NCBI GenBank assembly: GCA_037176885.1
Contig: JAWWNJ010000028.1
Location: 1,922,001 to 1,986,000 of the forward strand
Length of the DNA stretch: 64,000 nt
Direction of reading: 5' to 3'
Origin: Favolaschia claudopus
Taxonomy: Eukaryota; Basidiomycota; Agaricomycetes; Agaricales; Mycenaceae
Below the pieces are notes generated by a model. The model saw nothing but the letters and a program-made list of their open reading frames with translations. It ran no database searches and was not told where the DNA came from. A program made the translations under genes and the position numbers. Position 1 is the first letter of the stretch. The number at the start of each line of letters is the position of its first letter. Positions 1 through 10,619 of this stretch are shown one piece after another.

Positions 1-284
1 AAGTCTTTGGGTAGCCTCATGTACTCCCTGAGGACCCAAATGCGTACCTTTGTGCCTGTTTGCCCTGTGATCTCTGGTGCAAAATCACTTGCCACCAAAT
101 TTTCCAGCATTTGCGTTTGGTCAATACTGATGGTACCGAATACTGATGGATCAATGTGATACTGATCAAACCAAATGCGTCGACGATTCTTTTCGATTTC
201 TTCCTTCACGGCAGTCACCGAATATTATCTCACGACTCCCGACATCGATACCCGCTCGATTTCTGTTTCACCCACATCCGCCCG

Positions 285-905
285 CTCTTTGAACCCGCCG
301 GCTTGGCATCGACGGCCCTCGCGCCTTGGCAACGGCATTCTCCGCGAAACATCCCACCCTTAATTCCCCATCATCCACCCTGGTAAACCCGCATCTTCCT
401 TCCGTTTCTTCCCGTTCTCGGTAAAAGCGCATCGGCGCGTGATTTTTCGGGTTTTCCCCGCCACCAGCCAGCACCCCGCCCTCTCGCTTCGGGCTTTGGA
501 ACCGGCATTCACCGCCCAATATCCCACCCTCCTCCTTCGGCAAAAGCGAATCGGCGCGTGATTAGTTGTTGGTTCCTCTCCACCCCGCCTCGCTTCGGGC
601 TGGGCTTTGGAACCGGCATTCACCGGTCAATATCCCACCCTCCTCCCTCGGCAAAAGCGAATCGGCGCGTGATTTTTGGTTCCTCCCCGCCCCGCCCCGC
701 CCCGCCCCGCCCTCGCTTCGGGCTTTGGAACCGGCATTCACCGGTCAATATTCCACCCTCCTCCCTCGGCAAAAGCGAATCGGCGCGTGATTTTTTTAGT
801 TCCTCCCCGCCCCGCCCCGCCCTCGCTTCGGGCTTTCGAATCGGCATTCACCGGCCAATTTCCCACCCTCCTGCCTTCAGCAAAAGCGAATCAGCGCGTT
901 TTTGG
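285..905. repeat. GC-rich tandem repeat, unit about 118 bp, about 5 copies
   Basis: A unit of roughly 118 bp recurs about five times. It carries GGCTTTGGAACCGGCATTC, then CACCGGTCAATATCCCACCC, then GGCAAAAGCGAATCGGCGCG followed by TGATTTTT. The GCGCGTGATT landmark falls near 433, 553, 664, 783 and 892, a spacing of 111-120 bp. Copies differ mainly in the length of a CCCCGC run between units. Long open frames crossing this region on both strands are products of the repeat and resemble no known family. Bases 1-284 upstream hold nothing I can name. Confidence 0.85.
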
Positions 906-1157
906 CTTTTCCACGCCAGGCGCCGTCTCGCTTCACAGGCAACAACGCTCTCATATTGTCTTCATTCGAAGATTTCCCAGCTACATTCACCAGTATATTG
1001 CACTTTCGAGCCTTGAAATGTTTGCGTTATCCATCAGTCGCCTCGCAACGCACAGCCTCCATCAAATCACGGTGTCACATCACCCATCTGATCGTTCCGT
1101 TCGGCGAAGTGGTGCCGCCCTCCAGCTTCGCGGGCTCTTGAAACGACAATCCTACGC

Positions 1158-1365
1158 CGGATCCTCATCCTCATCAGCAGCTACGCATTTACGCATGATC
1201 CTCAACTCATCTTCTCCACCGCGCCGCGTCGGATCTGCTCCCTCATCAGCAGCAGCACGTTTACGCGTGATCCTCAACTCATCTTCCCCACCGCGCCGCG
1301 TCGGCTCTGCTCCCTCATCGGCAGCAGCGCGTTTACGCGTGATTCTCAACTCCTCCCCACCATCG
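1158..1365. repeat. 72-bp tandem repeat, about 3 copies
   Basis: GATCCTCAACTCATCTTC recurs at about 1197 and 1269, with a variant near 1340, so the period is 71-72 bp. Each unit includes CACCGCGCCGCGTCGG and a CAGCAGCAGC/ACGTTTACGCG segment. The period is a multiple of three. On the minus strand it reads as a charged repeat (GGEDELRITRKRAAADEGA), on the plus strand as a Ser/Ala/Arg repeat. Either could be coding, but no start codon or splice context fixes a gene. Bases 1440-1766 downstream hold no gene I can support. Confidence 0.75.
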
Positions 1366-1766
1366 CCCTGCCCCATTGCTTCACGTATCAGAAAAAGTTG
1401 GATCTCCCGCCTTCCACGCCAAATACACAATTTCTTAGGTTCTCAAAACCTATGTACTGAGCGCTGCTAGATGAGAAAGTGTGACCAGCCTTACAGGAAT
1501 TTGTGTGAGTCATTTTTACTCTAACTCTGGCTATCAGACTCTATCTTCCTTTCGCTGACTCAGTGAATCATGCTTTAGGACACAGTACTAACAATGCCTT
1601 GTGTGATTTGTTACCGCCTTTACATTAACTTCAAGTGATTTTGATTGAACTCATTGCTCAATATCAACCGACGGTCTCGTACAAGGTCTCGATAGATTCA
1701 AAATATTAGGCTCAAAATGTTTTGTTGCGGTGCATTCGTAAATATAATAAATACAAGTCAAGATGG

Positions 1767-4343
1767 CTAGAATTTTCCTTTGAACATTTCATAGTACATG
1801 GCCATCCCCTCGAACATCCAAACAACATCCTGTACCGCGGTTTCCCATGTAGTAATAAATTCCTGTTTTGACTCGATTGCACGACCCCAAAAATACAATG
1901 AAGCAACAACACTCAGCATCCCGTTGACACCCCAGTGATATAGAGCGCCCCATTCCCTTCCGCCGCCACCGTAGGTATTCCCAGCAATCCATCGGTTGTC
2001 GGCACCCTTCGTCCGCCAAGACGGTTGCAGAGAATCCCACCATGATTGCCATTGACGGGCGTATTCAGTGGGATCCTCGACAATCGGCTCTGTCCGGCGG
2101 TTGCGTGAAATCCAGAGTGTCACCGGTTTCGGCCGAAGTTTGGCGGTGAGATTCGTCGGGCTGTTTTCAAACCGTGACGCCACTTCTAGCCTTGTCCATG
2201 CGGCGATTACTGCATGGTAGTGGCAGCCGAGGTCGACTTTCGTCATCGAGGCATGCGCCTCCGCAAACCATTTTGCAGCTTGAGGAGGGCAGACAGGATA
2301 TGCGGAAGAGGCACTGGGAAGAACTGTCGCCTGAGACGGAGTTGTGATAGTTGTGAGAGCGGAATGAGCTGCTTGCGACAGAGGTGGCACAGCGGGGGAG
2401 TCATAAGAAGGTGAGTCATGAGCAATGGGCTCAACGGATCCGGATTGGTTGTCAGGGGAGCTGTTGGGCGGGAGTGATGGCGGTACCGACACAGTCTCGA
2501 TGACAGTCTGCGCATTTACGGGATGGTTGTCAGGGACGACGCGGACGCTGTCGGTCAAGGCTGATGGCGGTACCAACACAGAGTTCTGAGTAGCGGTGGG
2601 CGCAGTTGAGGTAGCGGGGGGCAAAGACTCTTCCTGCAGGACGGGGAGGACCTTGTTAGCTGATGATCGTGTTTCACGAGTCGTTTGGGTTAGCGGCTTG
2701 GTGGTGCGTTTGACGGACTTGGCGGATGACTTCTTTTGCATGCTGGCCTTCATCGCGTTGAGATCCGGCGCAACATCTGCTTTGAGTTGTTGCAGCAAAG
2801 CTTCATTGCGGCGAATGTTCTGCTGACGCTCTTCCTCCGTTATAAATGGGTAGGCTGTAGCGCCGTTGGCTCAGTTAAAAATCACTTTGTAAACTTGTAT
2901 CGACTCACCTGGAGCTTTATTCTCAGAGTTTCCACTGTCTTTTCTCGTCTTCCTCTTCTTCCGAACGCGTCTCTGTTCCTCAGCGTCTTCCTCGGCCTCG
3001 GAATCAGAGTCGGAGTCCGTGTCCGAAGAATCAGAATCGGACGAGTCAGAGTCGGATGACTCCGACTGGTCCCTATCGATTGTGTAGTTGGCTCCAGACA
3101 GGTCAGGAGCCTGATTGAGAGCAGCTTGTGCGCATTCTTGGGGGGCTTGTAGAGGTTAGGGCATTGTGAAGGCATCCGAAACGACACTCACTGTAGGCGG
3201 TATGGAGATAGTCCGTCATGAATTTTGTGACCTCCGAAAATCGAGGCTTATCCCACTGCGGCCAGTGCGGCCCTAGCACAGTGTGATTACGTCCATAGGA
3301 AACACTGGTACAACATACATTATTCGTAACGGAAGAAAAAGTGTCGTGTCGACTTACTGGAGTGTACGGATCTCACCTCCGAACTCAGGCATCGGTCCAC
3401 CCATTATCAGTGTCGCATGGAGACCTGTGTGTGCGGAGAGACCCTGAAGAATGGGCCCTGCAAAATCCGCAACGTTGTCAATACATCTGAAAAACATTAG
3501 TTTTTGAAGGGTAACCAAAAGCTGACAACGCACCGTTGACGTGCCTCTGGGGATTTCGAGGGAGGACTCTTGAGCGCCTTCAAATACTCAGCCTTTGCCT
3601 CCGCAGCCTCCTTCTTGGCGCGATCCGCAATGGCCGTTCGTTCCTCGTCCGACAGCTGAGCAAAAACCTCACGAGCAACTACCGCTCGAAATCCGGCCTT
3701 AGGCTCCTTGGTGCGTTCAGATAGCTTGCTGTTATCGTTTCTCTCAAGCTCCCATCTCTCCGCTACAACAGGGGCAACTTTCTCCTCATACGACTCCCGC
3801 ATAAACTGCTGATAGGCTTGTAGTGCTTTCGGAGGGGCAGTCACGCCGGAGAGATTGGCCATTAGAACAGCGTAAGGGTCTTTTCTTGCATCTAACTCCT
3901 TCCCCAAGCGTTGGTTTTTGCGAGATTTCTTGAGACGATACATAAACCATCGGCGAATGCGCTGAATAGTAAGAAGACATGAGCGTGGGAGTGGTGGAAC
4001 GCGTGACGGTGTGACTTGCCTTGTTTAGCTCCTCGATACGCGCCCTCTTCGCCGCCTCGTCCTCCTCCGACAGTTCTTCTTCGGTCGCGATCCCGGCTGG
4101 GTCCCACTCGCTCAGCATCGGCTCTTCATGGTCTTTCGTTCTCCAGTCCACTCTCGCATGAAACTCTCGACAAATCTTTTTCAATAATTTTCTCTCCTGC
4201 CGACGACCTTGATCAAGGGCAATCTGGTATGCGTCCAGATGAGGAGCTAAGACTGTTTCGCGAGCACCCTCTGCCCATAGCCGCAAATTTTTCCGATTTT
4301 CCTTTGGTACTCGCTGGCGCACACGCTTTTTATTCTTCGCCAT
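1767..4343 (-). CDS. Basidiomycete lineage-specific 772-aa protein, function unknown
   Basis: Six exons join in phase: 4343-4020, 3961-3534, 3486-3358, 3304-3192, 3145-2909 and 2854-1767. The first intron has a GC donor (GCAAGT); the frame on both sides matches the family only with that splice. The N-terminal half is basic and charged, with the pattern RIRRWFMYRLKKSRKNQ. A Ser/Asp-rich acidic stretch near residues 350-375 is followed by a Lys/Arg cluster resembling a nuclear signal. The C-terminal 150 residues carry the conserved block WWDSLQPSWR, YGGGGREWGALYHWGVNG and ASLYFWG. I recognise this C-terminal block from many Agaricomycete hypothetical proteins but know no function. It is the leftmost gene of a run of such genes that ends in a KDZ transposase. 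It appears full-length. Confidence 0.8.
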
Positions 4344-4521
4344 AACTGGAGTCTCGGTTTAGCCTCTGCCACGGTTTTTCTGCTTGGATCTTACCAATAC
4401 TATGCGAGCTATATCGACTCTTAACGTGGGGGGAAGAAGACTGCGGGCGTTTTCCGTAAGTTCGCCTGCTTTGTTGCCGCCAGTTTGGTCGGCTCTTTGT
4501 TTTTGATTCGCAGCCTGACCA

Positions 4522-4554
4522 GGAGATCTGAGATCTCCAGATCTCAGGGATCTC
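4522..4554. repeat. GATC-rich imperfect palindrome
   Basis: About 33 bp contain five AGATCT/GATCTC-type words arranged as an imperfect inverted repeat that could fold into a short hairpin. It lies in the roughly 330-bp promoter interval between the divergent genes starting at 4343 (-) and 4677 (+). It could be a regulatory site or chance. Confidence 0.4.
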
Positions 4555-4676
4555 TGCCCCGTATATCGTTCAGCATGCGTTCTTTCGCATCAGTGCCAAA
4601 ATCGGAGTTTTAATTCTTGGTTTAAAAGGTCTCTCAACATGTCTGGTCTCCATTCGCCTCTCTCTCTTCAACCGCC

Positions 4677-5486
4677 ATGAACGACTTCAGCAGCTTGACC
4701 TCCTATGGAACAGAGATTTCTGTTTCAGAGGCGCCGTCTTCTCCTGTTGAGTTCGATGGTACGTACCTGCATTCTTATTCTGCTTTCCCCTGAACTGAAT
4801 TCTCATTCACAGCTGGCATTGCCGCTGCATTCCAGACGGTGCTGAACGCGATGCGGTCTTTCGATCTGTCCATTGCAGATAGTAAGTTATTCTCTCGCTC
4901 TTTGCATTGACATGTTGCTGATATGGTACAGCCGAGACCGTGTCAGCGTTTCAGACCGTTCTCGATGCTATAACGTCCTTCAGTCCGAGTGCGTTTTCCC
5001 CCTCCATAACGCAGATCTTCATCTGATTATTTTGCAGCCCTTGTCGCTGGGTCAACTGATCCCGCTCCCGTTGCTGCGCCAACTGCCACTGCGGCTTCTG
5101 CGACGCCTTCGGCTCCTGTCATCGTCTCGCCCACCCCGGGTCTTGGCCCGGCTCTCCCCGCGGTCCTCCCCGTCGTTCCGCCTCCCCTCGCTGCGGCAGG
5201 TCTTCGTACTAGCGGTCCGTATGTTGTCGGAGGGGTGTACATCGTTATTCCGCCTCAGCACCTCGCCGCCATTCCCGACCCACCCGTCGCGGAAGGCGAA
5301 GACCCCCCTCTCTGGTGGTGCATTTCGAAGGGCAAGTTTGTGGGAGTTGTTCTCAGTCAGGGCTTGGCACTTGCTGCGACGGTCGGAGTTTCGGGCGGCC
5401 GCATGAAATCTTTCAAGACCCAGATTCTCGCTCTTAACGCCTTCAACGAGTTTCTCGACTTCCACCAGGTAGCCGTCGTGGTCTAA
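4677..5486 (+). CDS. Viroplasmin/RNase H1-N-like domain protein, 218 aa
   Basis: Four exons join in phase: 4677-4758, 4813-4881, 4932-4988 and 5038-5486. The C-terminal 57 residues (about 162-218) begin WWCISKGKFVGVV and continue to a KSFKTQILALNAFNEF helix. This is the hydrophobic strand, glycine turn and helix layout of the caulimovirus viroplasmin / ribonuclease H1 N-terminal domain, which in RNase H1 binds RNA-DNA hybrids. No RNase H catalytic domain follows. The middle is an Ala/Pro-rich linker. Exons 2 and 3 are related: both encode AFQTVL-x-A-x-x-SF, suggesting exon duplication. It lies head-to-head with the 772-aa gene and upstream of a second viroplasmin-like gene on the same strand. 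RNA-DNA hybrid binding is inference; the fold assignment is by pattern only. Confidence 0.7.
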
Positions 5487-5788
5487 CCAATGAGTGAGTT
5501 TTCCTCGTTACGTTTGTAGGTAACCTTTCTCATTTGCATCTCAGTTCGGTCAAACACCGAGTGAATCTTCCGTCGGTTGAGTCTGTTGTCGCGTAGTCGT
5601 CTGCCATGTAATTTTTCGAGTTTCAACAATACAACATGCTTTCTGTTCCTTGGAAATGATTGAATACAAAAATTATCCTTATCCTAATCCGGTGTAATCG
5701 ATTAGCGGCGCCGAATGTTGGAAGTCACTTCTCATTTAGGAAATTTTGTATGGGCTTGATAACGATCTTCCAATCTCGACTCTCTGCA

Positions 5789-6254
5789 TGACTCAACAAC
5801 AGCGTTCACCCGTACCGTTTTTCTTTCAAGTGAGTCATTCCAGGACACTGCGGCCAATTCTCCCCGTGAAGAACCTGGTTTCTATGGGGCGTATCAAGTC
5901 GTTGTTGAGTCAATGTGACTCATTCAGGCCAGTTACCTCTTTCGATACATGTGAGCCATGCAGTTCTGAATCACAGGGGGTCGAAAATCATGATTCTATG
6001 ATTCTGTTCAGGTGCTTGGTTTGCGAACTTTGTCTGATGCAATCTCAACTCGAGTCAATTGTCGGTTCCGTTCGGCTCTTCCTACTGCCAGAACCCACAC
6101 CAATATCCGAAAGGTGATTGAATCATCCCAATTCGTATGTCTACTAGAGTTCCTCTGGGTTCCGGCGAGCTCCTGTCGACACGTTCTGTTGCCAACGTTG
6201 AGTCACATACCCTTTTCAGAAGAATACATCGCAACCTAGGCCTCTAGTGAGTCA
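5789..6254. promoter_or_regulatory. Cluster of six TGAGTCA/TGACTCA bZIP-type sites
   Basis: Exact copies of the AP-1/Gcn4-type heptamer lie at 5789-5795, 5831-5837, 5906-5912, 5916-5922, 6199-6205 and 6248-6254. By composition about 0.06 would be expected in 470 bp. The cluster precedes the viroplasmin-like gene starting at 6433, so a bZIP-regulated promoter is plausible. Some copies sit inside GTGAGT-like splice-donor contexts, so unrecognised short exons could be an alternative explanation. Confidence 0.55.
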
Positions 6255-6432
6255 TGCGAAGATGATTCAGTTCCGCTAATCTTTCAGGTTTTTTGTGGCG
6301 CATTACTTCTTGGCATCTCTCCGGCCAATCGCATCTATGGACTTCAAAGCCCTTCTCCTTTCGGTGATCAATGTCCTTGTGTGCTGTTCCTTTACCCAGG
6401 ACCCTCGCTTTCTTCCTCTGCTCGCTCAGATA

Positions 6433-7399
6433 ATGGCGAGCAACGCAGTCGACGAATACGACGATGAGGCTCTTCTCCAACTCATCGCAAATCTGGATCT
6501 AAATTCTGTAAACACTGTGGCCCGCGTTCCGTCTCCGCCTCGTACTCCACCTCCCCCATATCAGCCTGTGCAGCTTAACCCTCCCAATACCGTTCCTCGG
6601 ACGAGGCCGGCTGCCGCGATCGTTCCAACCTCCCCCGCTCTTTATCGATACGACTCTCCCACTCAGAGCGGGGTAACGCCGGATTGGTGAATTCAATTTT
6701 TCTCATCTGCTCGTCGGCAAAAACTCATCTTCTTACAGGGGGGAGGCAGGGGCGGCGACGCAAGGCGTCGACGACTCGAGTGTTTGTGCCATTCAGCGGA
6801 GCCCTAGGAAGCCGCAGTACAAGAAAGCTGCGTACGTAGTTTTCGCAGGTCGTGAATGTGGGGTTTTTACATCGTGGTACGTAAGTTTGCCTTCCATCCT
6901 GTTGAACTGCTGACGTAGACTTTCTGGCTAGGCCCCACACTCACTCGCTTGTTAATCGTATCAAGCACAACATATATCGCGGATACTTGACAGTCGCAGC
7001 AGCTGAAGCGGCGTTTTCTTACGCTCAGCAGCGCGGCTGGACCCGAGTGATACCCGGCCCTTTGCGGACTATCCCTCAGCTTCCCACCCCAATTACCTCA
7101 ATTTCCGACGTCGAAGTCAACGAATTGAATCCGCTCCACGGAACCGAAGACCTCGATGTTTGGTTTGTCGTATACCGAGGTGTGGCGCCTGGTGTGTATC
7201 GCTCTATGTAAGTTTCAATTTACCTCTTGTTTGATTTTGCTCATCTTTCGCTTTCAGTTTGGAGTGTCAGCTTAACACATTGGGAATCTCTGCCGCTCTC
7301 TACAAATCATTTCCTACAAAAGAGGAAGCGTTGTCGATGTATACAGCAGCAGTTGCGAAGGGTATTGTTTCTAGTTTAGCTCCAGTTTATACTCCGTAA
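6433..7399 (+). CDS. Protein with two viroplasmin/RNase H1-N-like domains, 269 aa
   Basis: Exons 6433-6686, 6739-6876, 6932-7207 and 7258-7399 join in phase. After an acidic, Pro-rich N-terminus, two copies of the viroplasmin-like fold follow. The first (about 115-165) starts AAYVVFAGRECGVFTSW and continues to a YRGYLTVAAAEAAF helix. The second (about 206-262) starts WFVVYRGVAPGVYRS and ends in KSFPTKEEALSMYTAAVA. Both show strand, G-x-x-x-G-V turn, aromatic strand and helix, as in RNase H1 N-terminal hybrid-binding domains, and neither is followed by a nuclease domain. I chose the ATG at 6433; an in-frame ATG further upstream (about 6337) would add a hydrophobic stretch and looks less likely. 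Related to the gene at 4677-5486, so this is probably a local duplication. Confidence 0.75.
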
Positions 7400-7654
7400 A
7401 TAAAGATCGATGCGTTTGTAGTCAATTCTATACCAGCAGTCTGAATATAGACATATTGATTTTGTTTCTTTCCTGCGATCCCGTTTCGTACTCAAGACTC
7501 TGAATTCTCTGCTTATTTCGGCGCTTAAGCATTTGCTGGGCGTTTCCTTTGGGCGCTTATATAGTTTTGAAGGCCAGACTCCGGCGCTTATGTCTTCGTT
7601 GAGTGTTTTCAGCGGTCCTGGATGTGGGAAATGCAGCCATTTTTGGCCAAATGA

Positions 7655-8048
7655 GAACTTGCTAGAAATGCGGCTCCCATAGTTCTGCTTCGTATAGCCC
7701 CATTTTGTGTCTACCAGCTCAAATTCGACTTCATTGCAATAGGTCTGCATGCTGTCAATCTCCAGGAGAAAAATCTTACCGCCATTCCCCCTCCTCATTC
7801 CTTCATCCTATCAAATGCATTTCATTCAATGCGAACTTGCTAGAAATGGAAAGCTTCGCGAACTTGCTAGAGTCCGAGATGACCGAAAAGATTTCTGTAC
7901 CTCGACGTTGGCCTCAAGTCAACGACACATATATTACACAGCTTCGAGTGCTCCTTGTACGTCTTGAATATCGAAAAATATCCAACGAAACGGACCTTCT
8001 TGATTTCTAATGAATTTTTCGATTTTCCAAGGGTGAGAACTTGCTAGA
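7655..8048. repeat. GAACTTGCTAGA repeated four times
   Basis: The exact 12-mer GAACTTGCTAGA occurs at 7655-7666, 7833-7844, 7860-7871 and 8037-8048. The spacings of 178, 27 and 177 bp suggest a diverged duplication of a segment of about 178 bp. It lies in the 1.05-kb interval between two plus-strand genes (7400-8450), where I see no gene. It could be a regulatory array or relic repeat. Confidence 0.7.
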
Positions 8049-8450
8049 AAGTCGATTTTGAACGTTGTTTCAAGTATCGTACTGAAACCTTGAGTGTCTT
8101 TCCGACTATTTTGTGTTTCGATGATTTTTCATTTTGCGCCATTTTCCGGTTCCAAGTGATTCAATAGCCTCGTTATACCATTGGCTTCGCGTTGCGCTAT
8201 TCCAAATTATTTCTGAGGTCCCCATTCTGGCGAACTTCAACCCTCCTTTTTGGCCTCTTCATCGCCTGGCTAACCGGCTAACCGGCTAGCTCAAAGGGCT
8301 ATCACCGACCAAGCCTGATCCGTGCTGTCGGGAAAGTAACGTGTTATTTTGATGTTACTTTTTGTCACACTTTCTATTGTATTACCACCATCTCCTCGCG
8401 ACTCTCTCGCAACTCTCTCCTACTGTACTCCCCGCGACTCTCTCTTAATA

Positions 8451-9255
8451 ATGAAAGACAAGACTAGACACAAACTACTTGCAATGGCAATGGCGACGGG
8501 TCAACTGAAGAGAATGTCGCCTTCGCCTGCCCCCTTTACTGCGGCGAATGACTCGTCTTCGACCATCCTGCCTCCTACGGCGTTCGCCCCGCCCATGAAG
8601 TCGAGATTCAATGCTGCCTGGGAGACGGAGTATCATATTCTGTGTGTGCCCTCCATCATAGCTGATATTTCTCCTCCCCCTTAACTTCGTCTGTCAGTCT
8701 TCAGAGACATCTCGACCGGAATGAGAAGGCTCGGTTACGCATGGCAAGGTAAGTTTTATTTCTAAATACCGCCTCCCGCTCTTAGTTTACTACATACAGG
8801 AGACGCGCCGCTCTCAAGACACGGGAGCCAGGTGTCGTGGTCGCCGCTGCTGAACGGGAGCGCCAGTACCAAGCGGGTTATCGATCAAGGTGAGTCACCA
8901 CCAAGCACATACATTCCACATGACTCAATGTTTCGGCCTTAGAAACCGTGAACTGTTGCGGCTGTTGGATTATAATCGACGATTAAAGTGTGTGTTTATT
9001 TTCTCTGTTTCGGTGTGGCCTCACGAGCGCGAATATAGTACATACGAGTCGATTCACGGTTACGAGGCGCTACAAGAATACCTCAAAGGGAAACAAGAGC
9101 GGCGTCGAAACGCCCAGGCAAAGAGGCGCGCCAAGGAGCCATACGTGAGTGACCATGAAGATTTCGAGGACTACGGCTGCGATCTTGGGGAGGACGAGCT
9201 CATGGACGACGACTTGATCGCGGGCGAAGATGATGATGGTAGTGAGGACAGTTGA
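8451..9255 (+). CDS. Small Arg-rich protein with acidic tail, 197 aa, unknown
   Basis: Five exons join in phase: 8451-8641, 8698-8748, 8800-8889, 8943-8987 and 9039-9255. The middle is strongly basic and helical, with RNEKARLRMARRRAALK and a second RERQYQAGYRSRNRELL segment, likely coiled coil or nucleic-acid binding. The tail is very acidic and ends in a run of Asp/Glu. I remember similar short Arg-rich proteins next to KDZ-type elements in agarics but no function. It appears complete. Downstream, 9256-9842 contains no gene I can defend on either strand. Confidence 0.65.
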
Positions 9256-9842
9256 TACGTGAATTCCCCTCTTTCGCCTCTTTCGCCCATCTTCCGCTCG
9301 CTATATTCCTTGCTATCACATTGCTTTCCAGTATCCACAATTACTTTTTTCGTAGCTAGATTTGTATTCAATGCTTTTCCACCCATCGCAACTGTGTCGA
9401 AGGTCTACAGTTTGGCTTTGACACTCGGCATCACAGCACACATGCAACAGCAAGGTCCCTCATCATTCTCCGCCACTAAATCTGGAAGGTCATCGAAAGT
9501 CTCTGAGTCCATGAGGTCGGTTGACTCGGTACGCGTGATTTGGTTGACTAGGGAATTCAATCGGAAGCTCGTCTCCATTCTGTCTTGGGTGAGCGCACAA
9601 TTCGTTGAGAGCAGCGACAATCTTACATCGTGGACGAGTACAATGAAGGACAACTGTAGGAATATTCAAGGATGATTGTGCCTGATAAAATCATTCACGG
9701 TAAGCGGAAACTCTACTCAACAAAAATTACTCACTCATAGGGACAGGCATTCGGGAAGGTTTCTGGGGTGTGCGTATCACAGGTTCGCAAATCATCTACC
9801 ATTTAACTGACATTTACTGATGGCACATGAAACCGTATCATA

Positions 9843-10367
9843 CTAGTAATCAGCGGAAGACTGTGACTCCGTCTCCGGTGCCGGCCAATGCCCATTTTTC
9901 CGCTCCCATTCTTCAGACTCACGAATATTTTCGAGCCATTCATGCCGCTGCTGCAGAGGAGCGTCTTCCATCGTTTTTGTCAAGTCTTCCTCCAAGAGTT
10001 CTAGGTCTCGTTTCAACTCAGCGTCAGCTTTGGCCAATGCCTCCTGTTCAGCCGTTGACAAGGGAGGCTTCCTGTACATTGAATTTTAATGGTAATATCT
10101 TGAGCTTGTTTTCTAGGAAACTTACTCCAATCCTGTGTCCATCTGTTGCTGCACCACCTCGCGCAGTCCATTTGCGAATTCCTGCCAACGTGCTTCAATA
10201 ACTGGGTTCCAGGCCTCCGGCGGCGCAGGCGCCGGCTCTCGTGCCGCAACTCTGCGACGTTGGGTGGGAGGAAGGATTCGCACAGGGCGTTTATACGGGC
10301 GCACTAGTAAAGGTCAGTGTTCTAGTTCTTTGGTGTAGTATAACGCACGAGATCTTTTCGGAGGCAT
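9843..10367 (-). CDS. Small coiled-coil protein, 141 aa, unknown
   Basis: Three exons join in phase: 10367-10349, 10303-10126 and 10071-9843. The very short first exon encodes MPPKRS. A basic, Pro-rich N-terminus (RPYKRPVRILPPTQRRR) precedes a heptad-like helical region rich in Glu, Leu and Lys (ALAKADAELKRDLELLEEDL). The protein ends in an acidic Ser-rich tail. Not recognised. It lies between the 197-aa gene and the dioxygenase-like gene, on the same strand as the latter. Confidence 0.6.
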
Positions 10368-10619
10368 GGTTTCTCGTGCGCGGGGTGTGATGGAAGTAGA
10401 AAGAAAGAGAGTTTGGGCATCAGGCCCCGTAGTCATGAGTTAAATGTAGAATTGGGATGATACGATTGTCGGTTGCATTCGGTCGGGTCGGAGAAATGAG
10501 TCAAATCTCGACAAAAAACAGCTTTGGAGTTCATAATTCAAGTATATTTTTCGTCGCCATAATTTCAACATCAATAAGCGCTACTACAGCGACACAATAT
10601 GCGATATACGATAAAATTT

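Noticed and set aside
558..1470. Long Pro/Ser/Arg-rich open frames (plus strand) across 0.5-1.5 kb
   Set aside because: They are created by the 118-bp and 72-bp tandem repeats; composition changes with frame and no family or splice support exists.
3786..3961. Read-through of the first exon of the 772-aa gene to a 185-aa frame
   Set aside because: The alternative frame is the GC-donor intron plus the next exon in the wrong frame; the family-like sequence lies in the frame obtained with the GC-AG splice.
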